Below are positions 7,279 through 15,284 of a DNA stretch of 32,629 nucleotides, piece by piece (within the stretch, counting starts at the first letter, position 1; every line of letters starts with the position of its first letter). The notes under the pieces are model-generated. The model was given only the letters and a program-made list of their open reading frames with translations, ran no database searches and was not told the origin of the DNA. This DNA is from an uncultured Peptococcaceae bacterium (GTDB lineage: Bacteria > Bacillota > Peptococcia > DRI-13 > UBA5745): contig CALMWJ010000353.1 of the NCBI GenBank assembly GCA_937873525.1, forward strand, positions 1 to 32,629, given 5' to 3'. The position numbers and the translations under genes are program-made.

Positions 7279-9263
7279 GAATGGCCCCTGCCTTTCGGCG
7301 GTTTTGAAATCAGCCGCCAACCCCGGCTGAGCATGAGCACGGCCGCGCATCCTGCCAGCAGGCCAAGCCACAATCCGTTGAAGCTGCGGAACAAAGATAT
7401 CAGAAGCGGGGTATGCAGATGGGCGTAAGTGTTGATCAGGGAGACTTGGCCAATCAAGCCCAGCAGAAGCACCGGGTACATTTGGAAACGATATCCAAAA
7501 TAGAGCAGCACCAGCATCAGCGGATGTCCGATGGCAAATTCCTTGGTCCGGGGCCGTACGCCCAGGAAGGTGTCCAAAAGCTGTCTGAGCTTCAGCTCAA
7601 GGGAAGACACACTGCTGACACCCGTATTGCCGGTCCTTAAAATATAGATTGCCAGGGCCGCAAGCATGAGGGCGCCGGCCATGAGATGCCAGGCTTTGAC
7701 CGGTGTCTCCGCAGTTCTTAAAAAAAACTGTCCGGCCTTCCGTTCCCGCAGCCATAAGGCCAGGGGGACCAGAAGCAGCGGAAGGATATGGGCCAGCTTG
7801 ACCCCGGCAAAGCTGTCCAGCTTCAGCATGAAGCGGGTCTCCGTCAGCAGGGCGCACATCATCAAGGCGCCGCCTAAGCTGACCAGGCTCATCAGCAGCA
7901 GATCTCTTACCGCATGGGGAAGGGCCTGGGTCCGCCGCCGCTGCGCCATATCCTTTTTCAGGATCAGCAGGGCGCCCAGGGAAGGAAACGTGATTGCCGC
8001 CGCAAGGGCCATCAGCTTGACCGCCGGCACCGGCCAAAGGCGCAGGATCCCGCCCCAGGCCGCAGCGCTTAACACCATCAAGGCCATGAAGGGCACTTGC
8101 CAGCGGCCTTTCGCAAGGGGTGCTGCCGTGATGGCCAGAACCCAGGCGCCGGCAGCGATAACCCCAAGTCCGATGCAGAACCGGATGGCCATGGGCGTGG
8201 TTACCGGTGCCGCAGCCTCCGGAGTCCCGATGGCCATCCCTTCGGCCGTCAAGCCCGTCTTAACCTGCTTGATCAGCTCGAGATTGGTATCCAATGCCGC
8301 GACCGGCTGGTCCATTCCAAAGAAGCGGACATAAATGAGACGGATATTCCGTTCGGCGGCTGCCAGCCGGAAACGGTCGACGGCAGAAACCACGTTGTAT
8401 TTTTTGATCTCGTTGTCGGCAATGGCGTGAGCCCGAAGAACCCGGTCATCCATCAGCCCGGCCAATGAATTCAGTCCTGCCTGGTCATAAAACTCAAAAG
8501 ACACCAGGGGGATATTGAGGGACTTGAAATATTGGGCAAAGTAAGCCAGCGCGTTGGCATTATCCCCTCCGGGCAAAGTCTCGTCATTAAACCCGAACCC
8601 TGCCAGTCCAGGGATGCGGGCCACCGCTTCGGCTTCTGCCTGGATGCTTGGCTCATTCACCGGAGCCCAGTTGCGGATCCTGGGCACCACGCCCATGCCC
8701 TGCTCCGCAGCCGCCTTCAGTTCTTCCAGAGGATACCCGACGCCCAGCAGAGAAAGCTCTCCTGAATAAAGATCGGTACGGATCGCCTGGTATGGCCCGA
8801 TCCCCATCGCCTTCGGGTGACGTTTTTTGGCTTCCAGCAGTTTGAAGATCTGGTCATACACGGTTTGGTTTTCCGTCAGAATATAGGTGGCGCCGTCATC
8901 GATTTCCAGTTCGGCCGCTGCCTGTCCGAATTGGCCGCCTTGAACATTGACTTTCAGCTCAGCACCCTGGAGAATGACGATTTTCCCTGTTTTCTCCAGG
9001 TCGTCCAGCGTTCTTTCCCGGACAATGATTCCTGTGGCCCCTGAATTGTGCGCCTTCCGGACCGCCTCCTCAAAGGGTATCCCCCGTCCCTGGGCACAGC
9101 GGAACAGCTCGTCATAGTCGACCATGATCCCTGCGGTGCGGTTTGCCTGTTCCAGCTGGATCCTGTTGAAATCAACGCTGAAGGCCGCAGCCAGTCCCGC
9201 AAGGATCAGAAGGATTGCCAGCCACTGCATCCCGTTTAAGCTCGGCTTGATTTTCTTGTTCAT
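7275..9263 (-). CDS. DUF5693 family polytopic membrane protein
   Basis: 662 residues. One N-terminal span (about 12-30) is followed by a large soluble region (about 31-355), then about eight or more C-terminal spans. It matches the layout of DUF5693 proteins, which are regularly found next to csaB in Bacillota. The soluble part has a barrel-like rhythm (GATGIIVRERTLDDL, GLAGFGFNDETLPGG, IRLIYVRFFG), and lies outside the membrane by topology. No biochemical function is established. GGGAGGAC precedes the ATG, the gene is 25 nt after the FAD lipoprotein gene, and it overlaps csaB by 4 nt, so the three form one operon. A role in export or assembly of the pyruvylated wall polymer is inferred from context only. 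Confidence 0.85.
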   Translation of the reverse strand: MNKKIKPSLNGMQWLAILLILAGLAAAFSVDFNRIQLEQANRTAGIMVDYDELFRCAQGRGIPFEEAVRKAHNSGATGIIVRERTLDDLEKTGKIVILQGAELKVNVQGGQFGQAAAELEIDDGATYILTENQTVYDQIFKLLEAKKRHPKAMGIGPYQAIRTDLYSGELSLLGVGYPLEELKAAAEQGMGVVPRIRNWAPVNEPSIQAEAEAVARIPGLAGFGFNDETLPGGDNANALAYFAQYFKSLNIPLVSFEFYDQAGLNSLAGLMDDRVLRAHAIADNEIKKYNVVSAVDRFRLAAAERNIRLIYVRFFGMDQPVAALDTNLELIKQVKTGLTAEGMAIGTPEAAAPVTTPMAIRFCIGLGVIAAGAWVLAITAAPLAKGRWQVPFMALMVLSAAAWGGILRLWPVPAVKLMALAAAITFPSLGALLILKKDMAQRRRTQALPHAVRDLLLMSLVSLGGALMMCALLTETRFMLKLDSFAGVKLAHILPLLLVPLALWLRERKAGQFFLRTAETPVKAWHLMAGALMLAALAIYILRTGNTGVSSVSSLELKLRQLLDTFLGVRPRTKEFAIGHPLMLVLLYFGYRFQMYPVLLLGLIGQVSLINTYAHLHTPLLISLFRSFNGLWLGLLAGCAAVLMLSRGWRLISKPPKGRGHS

Positions 9264-9288
9264 TTTCTGATGTCCTCCCGATCCGTGA

Positions 9289-11172
9289 TCAGTTTATAGA
9301 ATGCTCGTAAATCCGAGCACCCAGCCAATACAGTTCCCCAAAGGAAGGCTTTTGCTCCAAGGGGACCATATGGGCCAGGATATCTTCCGTCAGGATTCCC
9401 GCCTGAATCAGGGCTTCGGCAGGATCTGGCCCGGGCTGCAGCTGCAGCATCGCCGCTGCTTTGCTCAGCATGTCACGGCGGGTCAGCGGTGTATCATCAA
9501 AAACCGCCTGGCTTAGAGGCGCCTCCGGCCGAATTTGGCGGATCCGTTCTCCCACGCGGGACAGGATCCTCCGGATATCCCAGTACTCGGCGGTGCCGTC
9601 CAGGTTATACTGATTGGCATATCCGCCGGATGCCAGCCCCAGCGCGCGCATTGCCGCCAAACCATCATACGCCCAATGATCCATATCCGCAATACGGGGC
9701 GGCTGAAATTCTTCCAGATGGGCTCCGCGGCGAACCAGTTCCTGCTGCAGCACCTGAATCATCGGCTCACTTCGGCTCATCTGCCGGAACGTGACCTGCT
9801 GGTCAAGGGAAAGGGCTGCCGCCGTACCGGCCGCCTCCCCGGCGGCTACCCCGACCGGGACGACCCGGGCACTGCCGTGGGCCAGGGAATCGTAGGAGGC
9901 GCTTCGTCCAACGGTCAGCAAATTATCCACCCCCAGTGGGACCAGGCATCGGAAGGGGATGCTGTAAATTTCCGGTTTGCCGATCACATCCCCTAAATCA
10001 TCGGGCTGGGAGGATTGCAGATCCACAGGATAACTTCCTTGGGCAATCCGGTCCCATTGGTCCCGGTTCTCCAGGACATCGGTGATGGTCAGCCGATACG
10101 CTCCCAGAATATGGCGGCTCTCGCGCACATAGAGCCGGGGCGCAGTGCCTGCCAGCTTGGCATTCCCGAAACCCGCAAAATTCTGGCGCATATATTCGAT
10201 GATATAAGGGATCTCGGACTGGCCCCTTCGGATTCCCTCGTTGAGGCTTTGGGCATCCAGCGGATCCACATCAAAGATCAGCAGGGCATTGATCAAAACG
10301 TCGCCGTTCTTCTGGCGAGCCAGGTTGGGCCCCCGGAAACGCGTCAAAGGATCCTGGGGGACATAGGATAAGGCGGATGCGCCATAGCCCCATGCCAGTC
10401 TGCTTTTGGCGCCGGCCTGGGCATCCCCCCATCGGCGGTTCAACCGATTCAGCAGCCGCTGCCAGTTATTGTAGAGAAACACCTGTCCCCAACGAACCCC
10501 TTTGACCTTAAAGACCAGGGTAACCGCCATCTTTTGACCAGCCCGGCCGTAATCCTCCGCGCCCAAGGTAAAGGGCACGCCGCTTGCCGCAGATAGGTCC
10601 GCGTCCGCGGTGGCATCGATGAAACGTTCTGCGTAAACCTTGCGCTCCCCGATCTCCAGTGCGGTGAGGACCGATGCTTCGGCGCCCGGCTGCAGGACCG
10701 GCTCGCCATAGCCTGTGTTCAAGGCCACATCCAACAGCGGCTCCTTTGCCGTCACCTCCGCAAAATAGGCCGCCGCTTCATCCACATCGAAGGCATCTCC
10801 CAAGGCGTCATAAAACTCCTTGAAGATTCCATGGGTCAGCAATTCTCCGTCGGCCCCCTCGTTCATATCGAAAAAGTTCAGCCACCCCAAGGTCCAAAGG
10901 CCGCCTAAAACCGGGCCTTTTTCCAGAAGCAGCGTTTTCTTGCCGCTGCGGGCCGCAGCAAGCGCCGCGGCGATCCCTTCCGGCTCGCCGCTCGCCACGA
11001 CCACCTGATAATGGCTTTCTGCAGGCAGCACAAATCCACTCGGGGACGAATCACCGGCAGGCGTCCCTGAACCGGGACCATCGGCAGCACAGCCTGCCGC
11101 TGCCATCAGCAGCAGCAATCCAGCCAGGCTAAGACAAATGGCTTTTTTGATCAAGCGTGTGATTTGGATCAT
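9289..11172 (-). CDS. FAD-dependent oxidoreductase lipoprotein with SLH-like C-terminus
   Basis: 627 residues from the ATG at 11170-11172. An N-terminal lipoprotein signal (KKAICLSLAGLLLLMAAAGC) places a lipidated Cys at residue 28. The Rossmann segment YQVVVASGEPEGIAAALAA followed by LLLEKGPVLGG fits the PF12831-type FAD oxidoreductases, and a second dinucleotide region ends VGVAAGEAAGTAAAL. The substrate is unknown. The last 137 residues contain two SLH-like stretches: about 491-545 (MDHWAYDGLAAMRALGLASGG) and about 557-627 (LTRRDMLSKAAAML, then AGIL and PSFGELYWLGARIYE). Intact SLH domains bind pyruvylated wall polymer, and csaB lies two genes downstream. A terminator hairpin sits just before its ribosome site. 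Confidence 0.85.
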   Translation of the reverse strand: MIQITRLIKKAICLSLAGLLLLMAAAGCAADGPGSGTPAGDSSPSGFVLPAESHYQVVVASGEPEGIAAALAAARSGKKTLLLEKGPVLGGLWTLGWLNFFDMNEGADGELLTHGIFKEFYDALGDAFDVDEAAAYFAEVTAKEPLLDVALNTGYGEPVLQPGAEASVLTALEIGERKVYAERFIDATADADLSAASGVPFTLGAEDYGRAGQKMAVTLVFKVKGVRWGQVFLYNNWQRLLNRLNRRWGDAQAGAKSRLAWGYGASALSYVPQDPLTRFRGPNLARQKNGDVLINALLIFDVDPLDAQSLNEGIRRGQSEIPYIIEYMRQNFAGFGNAKLAGTAPRLYVRESRHILGAYRLTITDVLENRDQWDRIAQGSYPVDLQSSQPDDLGDVIGKPEIYSIPFRCLVPLGVDNLLTVGRSASYDSLAHGSARVVPVGVAAGEAAGTAAALSLDQQVTFRQMSRSEPMIQVLQQELVRRGAHLEEFQPPRIADMDHWAYDGLAAMRALGLASGGYANQYNLDGTAEYWDIRRILSRVGERIRQIRPEAPLSQAVFDDTPLTRRDMLSKAAAMLQLQPGPDPAEALIQAGILTEDILAHMVPLEQKPSFGELYWLGARIYEHSIN

Positions 11173-11190
11173 GATGCCAGCCTTTCTGGT

Positions 11191-11240
11191 AAAAAATAAA
11201 ACCGCCCCGCTCGAAACCAATTGTTTCGGGGCAGAGCGGT
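11191..11240 (-). terminator. Intrinsic terminator after lysS
   Basis: On the minus strand a long interrupted hairpin (ACCGC..GCGGT outer stem, CGAAAC..GTTTCG inner stem) ends in TTTTATTTTTT. Only 18 nt separate its end from the FAD lipoprotein ATG, leaving space for a ribosome site but not a promoter. Confidence 0.8.
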
Positions 11241-11265
11241 TGTAAACCCTCAGTCATTTGACCTT

Positions 11266-12762
11266 TTAACCCTGGGGCCTTAAGGTAGGAAAGAGTATTA
11301 CATCGCGGATGGACGGCGCGTCGGTCAGCAGCATGACCAACCGGTCAATGCCGATGCCTAATCCGCCGGTAGGCGGCAGGCCCTGTTCCAGAGCGGCGAC
11401 AAAGTCATCATCCATCATCTGGGCTTCTTCGTCTCCTCTGGCTCTCGCCTCCATTTGCTGCATAAAGCGCTGGCGCTGGTCCACAGGATCGTTGAGCTCC
11501 GAATAAGCATTGCCATATTCTCTGGCTGTCATGAACAATTCGAAGCGTGCCGTCAGATTGGGGTCATCATCTTTTCTCTTCGCCAGCGGGGAGTCGTCGA
11601 TGGGATGGTCGATGACGAAGGTGGGCTGGATCAAGGTCTCTTCCACCTTTTCTTCGAAAATCGCCACGAGGATCTGGCCCTTGGTGGCCGTCTTTGCCAC
11701 CGGGACACCCAGTGCAGCGGCTGTCTTGAAGGCCGCGGCATCATCCGCCCAGGCATAGTAGTCGGCACCGGTCCGTTCTTTGACCAGTTCCGCCATGCTG
11801 GCACGCCGCCAGGGTGACTCGAGGTCCATCTCGACGCCCTGATACTGGAATCTGGCCGTGCCCTTGACTTTGATACAGACCGTCCGGATCAGATCCTCCG
11901 TCAGATCCATGATGTCGTTGTAATCCGCATAGGCCTGATACAACTCCATCAGGGTGAATTCCGGATTATGCCGTGTGGAGATCCCCTCGTTGCGGAACAC
12001 CCGCCCCAGTTCAAAGACCCGCTCCAGCCCCCCGACGATCAGCCGCTTCAGATGCAGCTCCAAGGCAATGCGCATATAAAGATCAAGATCCAGCGCATTA
12101 TGATGGGTCACAAAGGGTTTGGCTGCAGCGCCGCCGGGAATGTTGTGGAGGGTCGGTGTTTCCACCTCCAGAAAGCCTTTGCTGCTCAGGTAATTGCGGA
12201 TCTCCTGAATAATGCGGCTGCGGGTCACAAAAACATCCTTGACCTCCGGATTGGCGATCAGGTCCAGATGCCGCTGCCGGTATCGCGTTTCAACGTCCTT
12301 GAGACCGTGCCATTTTTCGGGCAGAGGGCGAAGGGCTTTGCATAACAGCGTTAATTCTTCTGCATGGATCGAAATCTCCCCGGTGCGGGTCCGGAACACC
12401 TTGCCCCGGATCCCCAAGATATCCCCCAGATCCAGACTCTTGAACATTTCGTAGGTTTCTTCACCCACATCGTCCCGGCGGATATAGAACTGGATCTGTC
12501 CGGACATGTCCTGCAGATGGGCAAAGGAGGCTTTCCCCATGCCGCGTTTGGCCATCATACGGCCCGCCACAGACACTTCCTGGTTTTCATATGTATCAAA
12601 ACCATTGAGGATTTCAGCGGCATGATGGGTTTGATCATAACGTCCCCCGAAAGGGTTGATCCCCGCCTGCTGCAGCGCCGTCATTTTTTCCAGACGGATC
12701 CGGTGCTGCTCGCTCAGTTCATTGCGCCAATCTTCAAATGATTCCCTAACCTGCTCTTCCAA
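11266..12762 (-). CDS. lysS: Lysyl-tRNA synthetase, class II
   Basis: 498 residues. An N-terminal OB-fold anticodon-binding domain (about 50-150, with VSVAGRMMAKRGMGKASF) precedes the class II catalytic core: motif 2 FRNEGISTRHNPEFTLMELY and motif 3 GLGIGIDRLVMLLTD. It charges tRNA-Lys in the cytoplasm. I prefer a TTG start at 12760-12762 because AAAGAGGTGG ends 5 nt upstream; the track ATG (12798) has no ribosome site. It follows greA by 60 nt and shares its promoter, the usual greA-lysS pairing in Clostridia. A strong terminator follows. Confidence 0.96.
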   Translation of the reverse strand: MEEQVRESFEDWRNELSEQHRIRLEKMTALQQAGINPFGGRYDQTHHAAEILNGFDTYENQEVSVAGRMMAKRGMGKASFAHLQDMSGQIQFYIRRDDVGEETYEMFKSLDLGDILGIRGKVFRTRTGEISIHAEELTLLCKALRPLPEKWHGLKDVETRYRQRHLDLIANPEVKDVFVTRSRIIQEIRNYLSSKGFLEVETPTLHNIPGGAAAKPFVTHHNALDLDLYMRIALELHLKRLIVGGLERVFELGRVFRNEGISTRHNPEFTLMELYQAYADYNDIMDLTEDLIRTVCIKVKGTARFQYQGVEMDLESPWRRASMAELVKERTGADYYAWADDAAAFKTAAALGVPVAKTATKGQILVAIFEEKVEETLIQPTFVIDHPIDDSPLAKRKDDDPNLTARFELFMTAREYGNAYSELNDPVDQRQRFMQQMEARARGDEEAQMMDDDFVAALEQGLPPTGGLGIGIDRLVMLLTDAPSIRDVILFPTLRPQG

Positions 12763-12822
12763 CGATGCCACCTCTTTATAAATATATGTCGCATACATAC
12801 CGGCCGCAGCCGTTGCCGCGGA

Positions 12823-13302
12823 CTATTTGATGCTGACGATTTTGTATTTTATGGTGCCGGCAGGGACCTGCACTTCGAAGGTGTCTCCCTTTTTACGGCC
12901 GATAACGGACTGGCCGACCGGGCTTTCATGGGAAATGCGGTTTTTCATGGGATTGGCCTCGGCGGAGCCCACAATGGTATACTCCAGCTGATCGTCGTAC
13001 TCCATATCTTTGAGCACGACCGTGGAGCCGAGGTGCACTTGATTCAGGCCCTCCTCGATATTTTCGATCACCTTGACGTTGCGCAGCATTTTCTCCAGAG
13101 TAAGGATCCGTCCTTCGATGAAGGCTTGTTCATTTTTGGCATCCTCATACTCGGAGTTTTCGCTGATGTCCCCAAATTCGATGGCTTGCTTGATCCGGTC
13201 AGCGACTTCTCTGCGGCGCACGGTTTTGAGGGTCTCATACTCCTGCTCCAACTTCTGCAGCCCTTCCTGGGTCAAAACAACTTCTTTGTCTTTCATATTC
13301 AT
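12823..13302 (-). CDS. greA: Transcript cleavage factor GreA
   Basis: 159 residues, family size. The N-terminal coiled-coil hairpin (about 1-77) carries the acidic tip [16 protein letters not shown] that reaches into RNA polymerase and triggers cleavage of backtracked RNA; the C-terminal FKBP-like domain (about 82-159) contains the [16 protein letters not shown] segment. GGGAG lies 8 nt before the ATG. The gene is driven by a perfect-consensus sigma-A promoter, and its roughly 100-nt leader holds a strong hairpin, suggesting leader-level control. Confidence 0.97.
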   Translation of the reverse strand: MNMKDKEVVLTQEGLQKLEQEYETLKTVRRREVADRIKQAIEFGDISENSEYEDAKNEQAFIEGRILTLEKMLRNVKVIENIEEGLNQVHLGSTVVLKDMEYDDQLEYTIVGSAEANPMKNRISHESPVGQSVIGRKKGDTFEVQVPAGTIKYKIVSIK

Positions 13303-13356
13303 GTTACCGTCTCCCTCAGAAAAATCATTCGGTAAAATTCAAGCATAATTAACAAG

Positions 13357-13380
13357 AAGCACTGGTAAGCTCCAGTGCTT
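13357..13380 (-). terminator. Hairpin in the greA leader (possible attenuator)
   Basis: Perfect 9-bp stem AAGCACTGG / CCAGTGCTT with a 6-nt loop, about 20-44 nt after the predicted greA transcription start. On the minus strand it is followed by CTTGTTAATT, only partly U-rich. It could be a leader attenuator, an RNA-stabilising 5' hairpin or, less likely, the dusB terminator. Confidence 0.6.
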
Positions 13381-13406
13381 TCTTTGTGCTTCTAAATCTC
13401 CCGATT

Positions 13407-13435
13407 ATTATATCTAGCGCCCCAATATTTGTCAA
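13407..13435 (-). promoter_or_regulatory. Perfect-consensus sigma-A promoter of greA-lysS
   Basis: TTGACA (13430-13435), exactly 17 bp, TATAAT (13407-13412) on the minus strand, just after the dusB stop. Transcription should begin near 13400, about 100 nt before greA. Confidence 0.88.
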
Positions 13436-13498
13436 GGCACTCCTATGCGGATGCGGGTGATCCGTGCCCGGCTGAATTGAAAAAGCAAATTCCTCCCC

Positions 13499-14485
13499 TC
13501 AGCCCCCCTGCTGCGATTGGAACGACCGTTCCTTCAGATAGTCCTGTAGCAGGCCCTCCGCCTCCGCCTCGCTTTGGCAAAGCATCAGCTGCCGTTTCAG
13601 CGGGGCTGTCTGGGGCAGCCCTTTCAGATACCAGACCAGATGTTTGCGCATTTCCGGGATGGCTTTTGCCTCCCCCTTAACCATAACCAGCTGATGCATA
13701 TGATGGATGGCGCCGGCGATCCGTTCCTCCGGCGATGGGTCCGGCAGCGGCGTTTTCCCAGCCAACAGCTGGACCGTCTGCCCCAGAAGCCAAGGGTTTC
13801 CCAAAGCGCCACGCCCGATCATGACGCCGTCACAGCCGGTTTGGTCCATCATGCGCCGGGCATCCGCCGGCTTCCAGATATCGCCGCTGCCGATCACCGG
13901 GATCCGGACCGCTTCCTTGACCTGCCGGATCAAATCCCAATCCGCCTGGCCGCTGTAATACTGCTCCCTTGTGCGGCCGTGGACCGTGACTAAGGATGCG
14001 CCTGCAGCCTCCATCCGCTGGGCAAAGGACACTGCGATAATATTGTTTTTGCTCATCCCCAGACGAATTTTGACGGATATCGGCACCCTGGCCGCCAGGG
14101 CCATGGCGGAGACAAGGCTGGCTGCCAGTTCCGGCGTCTCCAGCAAAGCGGAGCCTTCGCGATTCTTCACGACCTTGGGAACCGGGCAGCCCATATTGAT
14201 GTCGATGATATCCGCTCCGGCAGCTTCAGCCCGGACCGCCGCTTCCGCCATGACCTCCGGTTCGGATCCGAACAGCTGGACGGCGATGGGATGGGCTTCT
14301 CCCGCCAGGTCCAGCAAGGATTCAGTCCGGATGTTTTTATAGGATAAGGCTTTTGCGCTGATCATCTCTGTAAAAACCAGGCCGACGCCGAAGCTTTTGG
14401 CGATGATCCGAAAGGTTTTGTCCGTAATGCCCGCCATCGGCGCCAGCACCACCGGATTGTCCGTTTCCACAGATCCGATTTTCAA
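13499..14485 (-). CDS. dusB: tRNA-dihydrouridine synthase DusB
   Basis: 328 residues from a TTG start (14483-14485), chosen because GAAGGAG lies 8 nt upstream and the protein then begins (M)KIGSVETDNPVVLAPMAG, the normal DusB start. The FMN-dependent TIM barrel reduces uridines to dihydrouridine in tRNA. The active-site motif NMGCPVPKVVKNREGSAL (with the catalytic Cys) and the FMN-phosphate segments GSGDIW and GVMIGRGALGNPW are intact. It follows coaX with a 13-nt gap and precedes greA, a common order in Clostridia. Confidence 0.95.
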   Translation of the reverse strand: MKIGSVETDNPVVLAPMAGITDKTFRIIAKSFGVGLVFTEMISAKALSYKNIRTESLLDLAGEAHPIAVQLFGSEPEVMAEAAVRAEAAGADIIDINMGCPVPKVVKNREGSALLETPELAASLVSAMALAARVPISVKIRLGMSKNNIIAVSFAQRMEAAGASLVTVHGRTREQYYSGQADWDLIRQVKEAVRIPVIGSGDIWKPADARRMMDQTGCDGVMIGRGALGNPWLLGQTVQLLAGKTPLPDPSPEERIAGAIHHMHQLVMVKGEAKAIPEMRKHLVWYLKGLPQTAPLKRQLMLCQSEAEAEGLLQDYLKERSFQSQQGG

Positions 14486-14498
14486 CCTGATCGCTCCT

Positions 14499-15272
14499 TC
14501 AATTCCCGGAAACATTCCGGTGGTAAATTATTCTCAGTCCTTCCAGGGTCAAGGTATCGTCCACTTGCTCGATGGTCTCCGAGGACTCGGCGATGAGCTC
14601 GGCCAACCCTCCGGTGGCAATGACCTTCACCCGCCCCGGCAGTTCTTTTTTCATCCGGGTCACGATGCCGTCCACCATGCCCACATAACCGTAGAAGATC
14701 CCGGCCTGCATGCTGCTGACCGTGTTTCGTCCAATCATTTGCTTCGGCTTGACCAATTCGATCCGGGGCAGTTTTGCCGCCCTCTGGAACAAGGCCTCTG
14801 CCGAAATGCCGATCCCCGCCGTGATGGCGCCGCCCATATATTGGCCTTTCTCATTGATGGCGCAAAAGGTGGTGGCCGTACCGAAATCCACAATGATCAG
14901 CGGAGCGCCGTATTTCTCAATGCCGGCAACCGCATTGACGATGCGGTCCGCGCCCACTTCCCGGGGATTGTCGTATAGAATCGCCAGTCCGGTTTTGATT
15001 CCGGGGCCCACCAACAAAGGCTCTGCATGGAAGCACGTGCGGACCATGCGTTCCAGCGTCGGCATCAGCGGCGGCACCACCGAGGAGATGATGACCGCAC
15101 GGATGTCCGAGGCCATGATGTTTTCATAGGCCAGGAAGGAGCGGATCTTCACCGCATATTCATCGGCCGTTTCATTGCGGTCTGTGGAGAGCCTCCAGGA
15201 ATGGACCAGCTGGTCCTCCCGGTAAGCGCCCATGACAATATTGGTATTTCCCACATCAAATACGAGCAGCAT
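14499..15272 (-). CDS. coaX: Type III pantothenate kinase
   Basis: 257 residues. The ASKHA-fold motifs are clear: [10 protein letters not shown] at the N-terminus, [20 protein letters not shown] in the middle and a late [11 protein letters not shown]. It phosphorylates pantothenate, the first step of coenzyme A synthesis; type III enzymes are usually insensitive to CoA feedback. GAGGAAG precedes the ATG. It starts 12 nt after the OPT transporter gene and runs into dusB. Confidence 0.96.
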   Translation of the reverse strand: MLLVFDVGNTNIVMGAYREDQLVHSWRLSTDRNETADEYAVKIRSFLAYENIMASDIRAVIISSVVPPLMPTLERMVRTCFHAEPLLVGPGIKTGLAILYDNPREVGADRIVNAVAGIEKYGAPLIIVDFGTATTFCAINEKGQYMGGAITAGIGISAEALFQRAAKLPRIELVKPKQMIGRNTVSSMQAGIFYGYVGMVDGIVTRMKKELPGRVKVIATGGLAELIAESSETIEQVDDTLTLEGLRIIYHRNVSGN

Positions 15273-15284
15273 GCGACTTCCTCC

